From: Saprospiraceae bacterium
Lineage (GTDB): Bacteria; Bacteroidota; Bacteroidia; Chitinophagales; Saprospiraceae
Direction: 5' to 3'
Length of the DNA: 64,000 nt
Assembly (NCBI GenBank): GCA_016787575.1
Contig: JAEUUO010000010.1
Span: 1-64,000, forward strand
Position 1 is the first letter of the stretch. Every line of letters begins with the position of its first letter. The notes beneath the pieces were generated by a model, which was not told where the DNA came from, made no database searches, and saw only the letters and a list, made by a program, of their open reading frames with translations. Shown here piece by piece: positions 36,897-44,909 of the stretch. A program made the translations under genes and the position numbers.

Positions 36897-37863
36897 ACGC
36901 ATTGGCATTTTTACCTCAGGTGGTGACGCGCCTGGTATGAATGCTGCCATACGATCCATAACACGTACTGCAAATTATTACGACTTGCATGTGTACGGAA
37001 TTTTTAGAGGATTTGAAGGAATGATTGATGGCGAAATTTTACGACTTGAAACTACCGATGTCAGCAACATCATACATCAAGGAGGGACCATTTTAAAAAC
37101 TGCACGGAGCAGTCGTTTTTTAGAAAAAGCAAATCGTCAAAAAGCATTTGAAAATCTACAGGCAAACGACCTGGATGCAGTCATTGCCATTGGGGGCAAC
37201 GGCACGTTTACAGGAGCTTCCGTATTTTATAAGGAATTTGGTTTTCCAATGATTGGATTACCTGGCACAATTGACAATGATTTATACGGCACTGATTTTA
37301 CCATAGGTTTTGACACTGCTGTCAATACTGCTATCGATGCGGTAGATAAAATAAGGGATACCGCCGACTCACACGATCGGCTGTTTCTAATAGAAGTTAT
37401 GGGCAGACATTCAGGATATATTGCATTGTACACGGCAATTGCTTCTGGTGCAAGTGCCATGTTAATTCCAGAACACGATGAAAACATTGATCAACTGGTA
37501 GATGAAATAAAAAAATCATTAAAGCGCAAAAAATTATTCAGTCTGGTTATTGTAGCAGAAGGAAATAAAATAGGCCCTACTCATGTCATCGCTGAATTAT
37601 TAAAAGAACGCGTCAAAGAATATGAAATTAAAATGACCATAATAGGCCACATCCAACGGGGCGGTTCCCCGAGTGTAGCAGATCGGATCCTGTCCAGTCG
37701 CCTGGGACATGCTGCCGTAGAAGCTTTATTGAAAGGCAAGCAAAATTGCATGGCCGGGATCGTTAATGATAAAATTGTTTTCACAGATTTTGATCAAGCC
37801 GTTCAACATCAAAAATCTCCGGATAATGATCTGATTAATCTTGCTGACATCTTGGGAAGATGA
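36883..37863 (+). CDS. pfkA: 6-phosphofructokinase with a changed Mg-binding residue
   Basis: 326 residues, normal for bacterial PfkA. GGDAPGMNAAIRS at 13-25, GTIDND at 128-133 with catalytic Asp131, and EVMGRHSGYIAL (about 166-177). At the nucleotide/Mg site the usual GGDG is GGNG (Asn106, corresponding to Asp103 of Escherichia coli PfkA). ATP-dependent enzymes normally keep Asp there, and pyrophosphate enzymes have GGDD. This enzyme may therefore have altered kinetics or a different phosphoryl donor, or another PfkA elsewhere may do the main job. Directly behind the BadF-type kinase. Confidence 0.9.
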   Translation: MKPIKRIGIFTSGGDAPGMNAAIRSITRTANYYDLHVYGIFRGFEGMIDGEILRLETTDVSNIIHQGGTILKTARSSRFLEKANRQKAFENLQANDLDAVIAIGGNGTFTGASVFYKEFGFPMIGLPGTIDNDLYGTDFTIGFDTAVNTAIDAVDKIRDTADSHDRLFLIEVMGRHSGYIALYTAIASGASAMLIPEHDENIDQLVDEIKKSLKRKKLFSLVIVAEGNKIGPTHVIAELLKERVKEYEIKMTIIGHIQRGGSPSVADRILSSRLGHAAVEALLKGKQNCMAGIVNDKIVFTDFDQAVQHQKSPDNDLINLADILGR

Positions 37864-37955
37864 TGATTCGTACGTATTCCTTTAATTTACTTGAATATTA
37901 CTTTTGATTTAATAAAAATTAATTTAAATAGTAAATCTCGCCAGGAATCTATTGA

Positions 37956-40433
37956 TTATTTACCGCCTCCTATATTGCTCAGCAAAGCCAATCGGAAATT
38001 TGAACCGAAATAAGAACTTCCTTCAAATGAATGCACCCAATCAAAGCGAAATATTCTAAATACTTTATAGCCTATATTTCCAAATCCAATCGAATATTCC
38101 GCGTATGGTTTATTCCGATCGTTTACTACCGACGAATAACGAATCAATTCCTTGAGTCCCAATTTGTTTATCAATGGAATTCGATCCAATAACTTGCCTT
38201 GTAAGTCCCATTCCATAAACCAGGACACCATTTGATTGTCAGTGCTGTGGGCATAAGGTTCTAAAGATAAAAATACATCCGGATCATTTGGCTTGTTGTA
38301 AACAACAAATGGATTTCCTTTTTGAAAGATCCATTCAGATGGATCTATTGGCTCTTTATGAACAATTTTAGTTGCTTTAACCAAATAACTTAAATGTCCC
38401 CAACTTTGTAAAGATTGTTCATTGTATAGACTGGTACCAATTACATGAAATTGCTGTTTTGACTTTGGATAAAATCCCCAGGTGTGTGATATTCTTATAA
38501 CAGGCCAATCACTTTCGAGATATTCTGTAGCATTGGGAGCCAACCATACTTTGGTGCCGGGCCTCCAGCGAATCCGATTTGTAAAACTCATATAATCTGA
38601 TTGCTGGATAAACAAACTATCATTAAAATTTTCGCTTACTGAATTTGGAGAATACAAGCGATCCTTTTTTGCAATACTGTAATTTGAATGATTGTTCAGG
38701 ATAGATCGGATATTGTAATTCCACTCACCAAACCATAAAAAATCATAACTCAAATATTGCTTGTAATTCAATCCGAAAACCCTATTTTCATAATACTTAT
38801 TGTAATTTTTCTTTAACCATAAATTCGAAATTTCATGAACCAAAAGAGATCCCGGATTGTGATCAAACGTTTCCAGATCAATTCCGATTTTGACATTTAG
38901 TTCAGACTTTCTAAATTCATTAAAACGTTGGGTATACCTTAATGTAGGCCTAAAAATATTTTCTGAAAAACCATACTCCAATTTGGATTCAATGCTGTAC
39001 TCTTTATATTCGTTTTTTGCATGTTGTTGTTGGCTAAAGCGAATTTTAGTTCCCAAGCTCCATCCTTGTACTGGATTAAAATGAATAATTTCCAATGGCG
39101 AGGAAATCCCAAAGGATCGTTTATTATAGCTGTTGTGGTAGGTATAACCGGTGAGAAAATTTATGGTCTTAAATTGATTTTTAAGTTGATCAACTGAATC
39201 TTTATAAACCTTAGAGTCACGGATGATTTTAAGACTATCTTTAGAACGGTAGTCCGTAATTTCTTCAGCAGTTAATGGAACCGGACGAATTGAATCCCAA
39301 TAAGGCACGACTTTGGTATTGGCACCTTCTTGAATACGCAACAAGACACGATTATCCTGTTGCTTAGAAATTGAATTAAAATTATAATCTGAAAAAACCA
39401 CTGCAAATTTTCCTTCCAACTTGATTACAAACAAAGCTGCTTTAAAGCCAAAAACTTGTGATTGCAATTCATATCTTTCGAACCCCTCCACGGGAATAAA
39501 TACCTGACTGAGATAGATGCTATCAAATAACTCCTGCTGCACTTGCTTACCCGAGATGTGCAAATTCAATTCATACAAATTCCAGCTACCTTCCTGAATA
39601 GTAATAACGCCGGACCAAGCAGGTAAACTGTTATTCTTTGGAGTGATTCGAATCCGATGCAATATCAATGAATCAGAAGCAATAGTGTCCGTACTCAACA
39701 AACTGTATTTGTAATAATCCAATGCAAAATCTGCTATTGGAGATACAATGGCTCTCCCAAATTCATTGGTATTTTCATATAAATTAAATAATACCGAGGA
39801 TGCACGATTGAATGAAAAACCATTGTCGCGACCGGATATTCTGGATGAAATCATTTCTTCATAAAAGTGATCCGGCTTGTTAAAACTTAGCTTTGAAACG
39901 GTCTCTGATAAATAAATAATTCCTTTGCGATTTGAATCCAGATTGCCATCCAAATTTCCGATTTCCTTTCCCAATATTTTTTTCGGGATATCAAGAATTT
40001 TAATGGATCCCTTGGTATATGCATTACACGCAAAGTCTGCCTTTCCATTAAAATATGCATTACGTTTTGCAATTGCTTTACGAATGATCGGATATGCAGG
40101 ATCTTCCTGATCAGAAGAAATGACAATCTCTCCTAAATTATATGCAGATGGTTTTAATGCAACATCCAAAACAATCACTTGAGCATGGTACTCAACTTCC
40201 CGTTCTTCAACTTGATACCCTAAGTAGTGAAATACAATTCGATTTTTTCCCACAGGCAATTCCAAAACATAAGAACCGTCTTTATTACTGATACTGCCTT
40301 TTGTGGTATTTTTAATATAAATTGAAGCAAAAGCCAGTGGATTCCCCTCTTGGTCAGTGAGCCTGCCTTTTAATTGGGCAATTGAGCATCCTAAAAACAC
40401 AAACCAGCAAAAGAAAAGTATCCAAATCCTCAT
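37956..40433 (-). CDS. DUF5686 outer-membrane protein with CarboxypepD_reg-like domain
   Basis: 825 residues from the ATG at 40433, chosen because it overlaps the pabA stop by ATGA and begins a signal peptide (MRIWILFFCWFVFLGCSIAQ); an upstream in-frame Met at 40445 is less likely. Residues about 21-105 form a CarboxypepD_reg-like domain (LKGRLTDQEGNPLAFASIYI), then a DUF5686 region and a C-terminal part rich in aromatic residues consistent with a beta barrel (about 400-825, with YSVVNDRNKPYAEYSIGFGN and an end FRLALLSNIGGGK). Function unknown; the domain pair is widespread in Bacteroidota outer membranes. Translationally coupled to pabA. Confidence 0.88.
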   Translation of the reverse strand: MRIWILFFCWFVFLGCSIAQLKGRLTDQEGNPLAFASIYIKNTTKGSISNKDGSYVLELPVGKNRIVFHYLGYQVEEREVEYHAQVIVLDVALKPSAYNLGEIVISSDQEDPAYPIIRKAIAKRNAYFNGKADFACNAYTKGSIKILDIPKKILGKEIGNLDGNLDSNRKGIIYLSETVSKLSFNKPDHFYEEMISSRISGRDNGFSFNRASSVLFNLYENTNEFGRAIVSPIADFALDYYKYSLLSTDTIASDSLILHRIRITPKNNSLPAWSGVITIQEGSWNLYELNLHISGKQVQQELFDSIYLSQVFIPVEGFERYELQSQVFGFKAALFVIKLEGKFAVVFSDYNFNSISKQQDNRVLLRIQEGANTKVVPYWDSIRPVPLTAEEITDYRSKDSLKIIRDSKVYKDSVDQLKNQFKTINFLTGYTYHNSYNKRSFGISSPLEIIHFNPVQGWSLGTKIRFSQQQHAKNEYKEYSIESKLEYGFSENIFRPTLRYTQRFNEFRKSELNVKIGIDLETFDHNPGSLLVHEISNLWLKKNYNKYYENRVFGLNYKQYLSYDFLWFGEWNYNIRSILNNHSNYSIAKKDRLYSPNSVSENFNDSLFIQQSDYMSFTNRIRWRPGTKVWLAPNATEYLESDWPVIRISHTWGFYPKSKQQFHVIGTSLYNEQSLQSWGHLSYLVKATKIVHKEPIDPSEWIFQKGNPFVVYNKPNDPDVFLSLEPYAHSTDNQMVSWFMEWDLQGKLLDRIPLINKLGLKELIRYSSVVNDRNKPYAEYSIGFGNIGYKVFRIFRFDWVHSFEGSSYFGSNFRLALLSNIGGGK

Positions 40434-41011
40434 GCCATCAACCAATTTTGTATTAGCTCCTTACCATATTTTGTTAAAAATGATTCCGGATGAAATTGAA
40501 TGCCTTCTATATTTAAAGTTTTGTGTTTGATCCCCATAATTATTTGATCTTCTGATATGCAAGTAATTTGCAAGCTATCGGGCAATTTTTCTGCATTCAC
40601 TGCCCAGGAATGATACAATCCAACTTCAAATACTTGAGGCATACTGCTTAAAATTGAATTTAGCTGAATGGCTTTATTAAAGACTTGCTTTACCTGCCCA
40701 TGTTGCACTTGAGATTGTCGAAACAGCGTGGCTCCATAAAATTCTGCAATGGCTTGATGCCCCAGACAAATACCCAAAATGCTTTGATTGCTTTGGTAAT
40801 TTGTCAAAATTGATTTCATAGCAGGAAACTGATCTGGAACACCGGGTCCCGGTGAAAATAGAATTTTCTGAAACTTAACTACTTCATTATCAATAACATT
40901 TAGAGAATCTACGATCCAAGGATTGACCTCTAATGCTTTCAATAAGTGAACTAAATTGTAGGTAAAGGAGTCCCTGTTGTCAATAAGTAAGATCTCTTTA
41001 TTTGAATACAC
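40430..41011 (-). CDS. pabA: aminodeoxychorismate/anthranilate synthase glutamine amidotransferase subunit
   Basis: 193 residues from the GTG at 41011 (an ATG at 41068 would add 19 residues not typical of the family). Class I amidotransferase: ILLIDNRDSFTYNLVHLL at the start, nucleophile Cys in GICLGHQAIAEFYGA, and His-Glu in IQFHPESF. It supplies ammonia from glutamine to the chorismate-using subunit. The partner pabB is divergent and pabC follows it, so a PABA/folate role is likelier than tryptophan synthesis. It overlaps the downstream DUF5686 gene by four bases. Confidence 0.9.
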   Translation of the reverse strand: MYSNKEILLIDNRDSFTYNLVHLLKALEVNPWIVDSLNVIDNEVVKFQKILFSPGPGVPDQFPAMKSILTNYQSNQSILGICLGHQAIAEFYGATLFRQSQVQHGQVKQVFNKAIQLNSILSSMPQVFEVGLYHSWAVNAEKLPDSLQITCISEDQIIMGIKHKTLNIEGIQFHPESFLTKYGKELIQNWLMA

Positions 41012-41031
41012 AATAAAAGCTAATAACTTTC
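41001..41031 (+). promoter_or_regulatory. possible promoter of pabB within the divergent region
   Basis: TTTG (41001-41004), 19 bases, then TAACTTTC (41024-41031), one base from TAnnTTTG. On the other strand a TTG/TATTTTCG pair with 16-base spacing could serve pabA, so the two divergent promoters would overlap. Confidence 0.45.
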
Positions 41032-41097
41032 GGACGAAAATAGACAAAGATTCGATTGCAACAGCCATTTAGAGCGCATTCTTCAGTTATAGAGCGC

Positions 41098-42033
41098 ATG
41101 AACACTTTTAAACAAGAGGAAAGACCTTTTTTGTTTGTGATAGACTATTCCAAAACCTACGGCATTTGTGAACCATTAGACCTGCTCGATACAGATTTCA
41201 TTCAATATACTATACTAGAAGAAAATAAGACACCACACATTAAACAAGCATTTACTTTTAATAGCATTCCGATTGATTACAATTCTTATAAATCAAAATT
41301 CGACCTGGTATATCATGCCATCGAAAACGGTGATAGTTATTTGTGCAACCTAACTCAAGCTAGTAAAATTGAAACAGATTTAAGTTTGGAGTCAATCTTT
41401 CAACATACAAAAGCAGCATACAAACTGTTCATTAAAGATTTGCTGGTGGTATTTTCTCCGGAGTCCTTTGTAACAATCAAAGGTTCTGAAATCCATACGT
41501 TTCCAATGAAAGGCACCAAACGACTTGCAGATGATCCTGATGGCACTATTTTAATGAATGACACAAAAGAAGCAGCCGAACACAACACGATCATTGATTT
41601 ATTGCGCAACGACCTCAGTTTGGTAGCTGATGATGTTCAAATTCGACGTTATAAATTTCTCCAAAAAATCAAGACTCACAATGATGAATTATGGCAAATG
41701 AGCTCTGAAATACAGGGGACCTTACAAAAATATTATTTAGAACATCCTGGATTTTTGTTTGATAAAATTTGTCCTGCAGGATCCATATGTGGAGCACCAA
41801 AAGAAAAAACATTGGAGCTTATTTCAAATACAGAAAATTATGACCGGGGATTTTATACCGGTGTTTTTGGAGTGTATAATAATCAAGAAGTGCAAAGCGC
41901 AGTCATGATTCGATACATTGAAAAAACATCAGAAGGCCTTGTTTTTAAGAGTGGCGGAGGAATTACATTCCATTCCAATGCAGAACAAGAATATCAGGAA
42001 CTAATACACAAAGTCTATGTTCCGATTTTTTGA
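41098..42033 (+). CDS. pabB: aminodeoxychorismate synthase component I (PabB-like)
   Basis: 311 residues from the ATG at 41098; an in-frame TTG at 41056 is judged too early because it falls in the divergent promoter zone. Shorter than the 450-residue E. coli protein because the N-terminal half is reduced; the chorismate-binding domain is intact: GDSYLCNLTQ, FPMKGTKR, EHNTIIDLLRNDLS, KICPAGSICGAPK (catalytic core) and GVFGVYNN. It uses chorismate and ammonia from PabA to make 4-amino-4-deoxychorismate. It overlaps pabC by 17 bases. Confidence 0.88.
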   Translation: MNTFKQEERPFLFVIDYSKTYGICEPLDLLDTDFIQYTILEENKTPHIKQAFTFNSIPIDYNSYKSKFDLVYHAIENGDSYLCNLTQASKIETDLSLESIFQHTKAAYKLFIKDLLVVFSPESFVTIKGSEIHTFPMKGTKRLADDPDGTILMNDTKEAAEHNTIIDLLRNDLSLVADDVQIRRYKFLQKIKTHNDELWQMSSEIQGTLQKYYLEHPGFLFDKICPAGSICGAPKEKTLELISNTENYDRGFYTGVFGVYNNQEVQSAVMIRYIEKTSEGLVFKSGGGITFHSNAEQEYQELIHKVYVPIF

Positions 42034-42613
42034 AAGCATATCTATCATTGATGGAATTCCTCAGAATTTGAATTTCCACCAAATTCGGATTGACCACACA
42101 TTTAAACAGTTTTATCCAAAAATGCAATCGCATCATTTGGATTATCTCATATCAAAAAATGTACACGCCCGATTTCCATTCGTCAAATGCAAGTTCAGCT
42201 ATAACGAAACGGCTTTCCAGTTTTTTTGCCTGGCTTACAAAGCAAAATGTTATAAAAAATTCCATCTGGTTTACAATGATCAAATAAATTACGAATACAA
42301 ATACATAGACAGATCGTGCTTTGATCAATATCTTCGAACCATTCCATCTGACCATCAGATCCTCATTGTTAAAAATGAAATGTTGACAGATTCAAGCCTT
42401 AGCAATTTGACATTCTACGATGGGTATCGTTGGCTTACACCTGCAACACCTTTGCTTAAAGGAACCATGCGCGCTTCCCTTTTGGCAGACTGGAAAATTC
42501 ACGAAGAATCCATTCAACTAAAACATTTAAACTTATTTAAAAAATTCAAGTTGATAAATGCAATGAATTCTTTGGATTCTGCCAATGAATATTCAATGAA
42601 TTTGATTATATAA
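42017..42613 (+). CDS. pabC: class IV aminotransferase, likely aminodeoxychorismate lyase
   Basis: 198 residues, on the short side for fold-type IV PLP enzymes but usual for the Bacteroidota group. MFRFFESISIIDGIPQNLNF opens the fold, the PLP Lys is probably in YEYKYIDRS, and SNLTFYDGYRWLTPATPLL with GTMRASLL forms the substrate side. It would convert 4-amino-4-deoxychorismate to 4-aminobenzoate plus pyruvate for folate synthesis. Overlaps pabB at its start; the YggS gene follows 13 bases later. The branched-chain aminotransferase alternative is unlikely given the length and context. Confidence 0.85.
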   Translation: MFRFFESISIIDGIPQNLNFHQIRIDHTFKQFYPKMQSHHLDYLISKNVHARFPFVKCKFSYNETAFQFFCLAYKAKCYKKFHLVYNDQINYEYKYIDRSCFDQYLRTIPSDHQILIVKNEMLTDSSLSNLTFYDGYRWLTPATPLLKGTMRASLLADWKIHEESIQLKHLNLFKKFKLINAMNSLDSANEYSMNLII

Positions 42614-42626
42614 TCAATAAAATAAG

Positions 42627-43280
42627 ATGGACCTCAGCAACTATTATCAAATTCTTCAAACGCTTGAACCCTATCATGCACAATTAATTGCTGTCAGTAA
42701 AAATCAGCCCCTTGAAGCAATAAAAAGTTTATATCAGGCCGGACAAAGGAAGTTTGCAGAAAACAGAGTTCAATTACTTTTGGAACGAAAAGAGCGTTTG
42801 CCTTCAGACATTGAATGGCATTTAATTGGGAATCTTCAAAAGAACAAAGTCAAAAAAATAGTTGCCTGGGTTCATATGATTCATTCTGTTGATTCTTTTG
42901 ATTTGGCAGTGTCCATACACAAAGCAGCAGCAGATCACAATCGGATCATACCAATTCTACTTGAAATAAAAATTAGTTCTGAACCTGCTAAACATGGCTT
43001 TGAAATCAATAAACTATTAGACTCATTAAAAACTGATCCTTGGGAAAGTTTAAACAGGATTCAAATATGCGGATTGATGGGCATGGCTACGTTTACGGAT
43101 GACACAAACCAAATACACAAGGAATTTAAAAATCTAAAATTAAATTTTGAATCAATTAAAAAGGCGTTCCCTCAATTTACAGCATTTAATGAGCTATCCA
43201 TGGGCATGTCTTCGGATTATACCATTGCATTGGAAGAAGGATCTACTATGGTTCGAATAGGCAGTAAATTATTTTCCTAG
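42627..43280 (+). CDS. YggS/PLPBP-family pyridoxal phosphate homeostasis protein
   Basis: 217 residues, a single TIM-barrel domain of the alanine-racemase-like fold. The PLP-binding Lys is in LIAVSKNQP; AGQRKFAENRVQLL and WHLIGNLQKNKVKKI are the hallmark segments, and MGMSSDYTIALEEGSTMVRI is near the end. It controls free PLP in the cytoplasm and has no racemase activity in studied members. It sits right after the PLP-dependent PabC, probably in one operon. Convergent with a T9SS gene, 6 bases apart. Confidence 0.95.
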   Translation: MDLSNYYQILQTLEPYHAQLIAVSKNQPLEAIKSLYQAGQRKFAENRVQLLLERKERLPSDIEWHLIGNLQKNKVKKIVAWVHMIHSVDSFDLAVSIHKAAADHNRIIPILLEIKISSEPAKHGFEINKLLDSLKTDPWESLNRIQICGLMGMATFTDDTNQIHKEFKNLKLNFESIKKAFPQFTAFNELSMGMSSDYTIALEEGSTMVRIGSKLFS

Positions 43281-43286
43281 AAAATC

Positions 43287-44906
43287 TCAAGGTGCTATTA
43301 CCAATTTTTGGACAATTTGCTTGCTATTAGCTAATTTTATATTTAAAAAATAAACCCCTGATTTCAATCCAAGCTCCAGATTTTCTTCAGCATGGGTCGA
43401 TTTAAATTCTTTTAAAAGCCTTCCACTCAGGTCAAATAGCTTCACCAACTCGATATTGTGTTTTGCTGCGATACTTACATTGCCACTTGATGGATTTGGA
43501 TAAATGGAAATAGAATTAGTTGCATCATTTGATGTATTTGTCACGCGACACAAATCTGTTTGAACTAAATTTAATTCATTTAAACTGCAATCAAAATCTG
43601 CTAATTGGAGGTTTATTGCTTTTGAATTAAAAACAAGATCTGTTATCTTTATTGGATCCTTGGCTACTGTATAAGTTAAATCTTCGCTGCAATCTGAATC
43701 AATCAATCCATTGTTTTCCAACAATACCAAATAATTTTCCAAACTTCCGTTGGGTTGAACTAAGGTCCAGGTTTTATCATTTCCCCGATCGTAATTTATA
43801 GCTGAACTCGTAGCTATGCTTGAATTTTGCAAACCCTCTTTAAAATATTTGTACTGTTCAACGATTGCATTGCTAGAATTTATTTTCATGAGTGCATAAC
43901 CCATAAACCCATTCTCAACAGGTGCTTGTCCTCCAATATAAAAATAAAACCCATCTGAATTGATTGCTTCAATCCGAATGGGCGCTGTATAATTTCTCCA
44001 CGTTCTAAGTGTAAGTGATGCATCAAACCAACTAATCAATACAGGCCCCGGTTCAGACCGACCGACAACAGACTGCGAAAACATAAAGATGTTTGCACCT
44101 TTAGGTTTTAGAAAAGTTTTTCCATATCGGTGGTTGTATAAGCCATCTGCACTGAATAACTCTACCATTTTTAGAGCAACCGGTTCTCCATCGGTATTTA
44201 CTTCTGCTAACATCATCCGAAAAAAATTATCACCGGCAGTTCGAACGGTTCCTGAAATCAGCAAATTGTCATTGGGTCCCAATGCAAGCGAATTTGGAGA
44301 TTCTGCGTGAATGGGAGCTACCCCATTGTAAATTCGCGACCACAGAATTTGTGAACCATCAAATGCCATTAATACCATTTTATTATTTTGAACTCCTAAA
44401 TAGCTGATTTCAGTTTCAAGAAGCAAATAATAAATTCCTCGTATGTTGATGACATCTACTGGATTTAAAACTTTAGGATCTGCTATATCAGAAATAATTT
44501 TCACATATTTTAAAGCCTTGATTTTAAAACTATACAAACCTACAAACAGGTAATTTCCGCTACCATTTAAAAAGTTTCCAATAAAAAAAACTTCATCTGA
44601 ACCGGAAGCTAAAGTTTTGATAATTTGAACACTTCCTGATTTTTGACTGATAAGCTGTCCAGATTTAATATCTCCTGCATTATGGAAATTCAACAACAAT
44701 GCTTCTGTTAAATTACTTTGCTTATTAAGCACATTGACAGTATACATTTTAGAAGATGGAGCTGCACCCAAACTACCAAATGAACTGCTCCCAGCAATTT
44801 CTAAAAATTGAATAGCACTATTGGAATCTGCATTAATTTTTACCAAACTTTGAGATTGGATAAAATTACTACATACAACGAATGCAAATGTAAATTTCAG
44901 ATTCAT
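43287..44906 (-). CDS. secreted T9SS protein, no other recognised domain
   Basis: 539 residues. Signal peptide 1-18 (FVVCSNFIQSQ) and a type A sorting domain in the last 80 residues (ISIYPNPSSGNVSIAAKHN, then SGVYFLNIKLANSKQIVQKL, end VIAP). Middle part is beta-rich with repeated VLLISW-, LLISG- and MLAEVNTDG-like hydrophobic strands spaced about 50-60 residues, possibly propeller-like. Likely a surface or extracellular protein. It follows 3 bases behind the FG-GAP gene on the same strand, so both are in one transcript. Confidence 0.85.
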   Translation of the reverse strand: MNLKFTFAFVVCSNFIQSQSLVKINADSNSAIQFLEIAGSSSFGSLGAAPSSKMYTVNVLNKQSNLTEALLLNFHNAGDIKSGQLISQKSGSVQIIKTLASGSDEVFFIGNFLNGSGNYLFVGLYSFKIKALKYVKIISDIADPKVLNPVDVINIRGIYYLLLETEISYLGVQNNKMVLMAFDGSQILWSRIYNGVAPIHAESPNSLALGPNDNLLISGTVRTAGDNFFRMMLAEVNTDGEPVALKMVELFSADGLYNHRYGKTFLKPKGANIFMFSQSVVGRSEPGPVLISWFDASLTLRTWRNYTAPIRIEAINSDGFYFYIGGQAPVENGFMGYALMKINSSNAIVEQYKYFKEGLQNSSIATSSAINYDRGNDKTWTLVQPNGSLENYLVLLENNGLIDSDCSEDLTYTVAKDPIKITDLVFNSKAINLQLADFDCSLNELNLVQTDLCRVTNTSNDATNSISIYPNPSSGNVSIAAKHNIELVKLFDLSGRLLKEFKSTHAEENLELGLKSGVYFLNIKLANSKQIVQKLVIAP

Positions 44907-44909
44907 AAA

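Noticed and set aside
40433..40445. Earlier Met of the DUF5686 frame
   Set aside because: The later ATG overlaps the pabA stop in ATGA form and directly begins the signal peptide.
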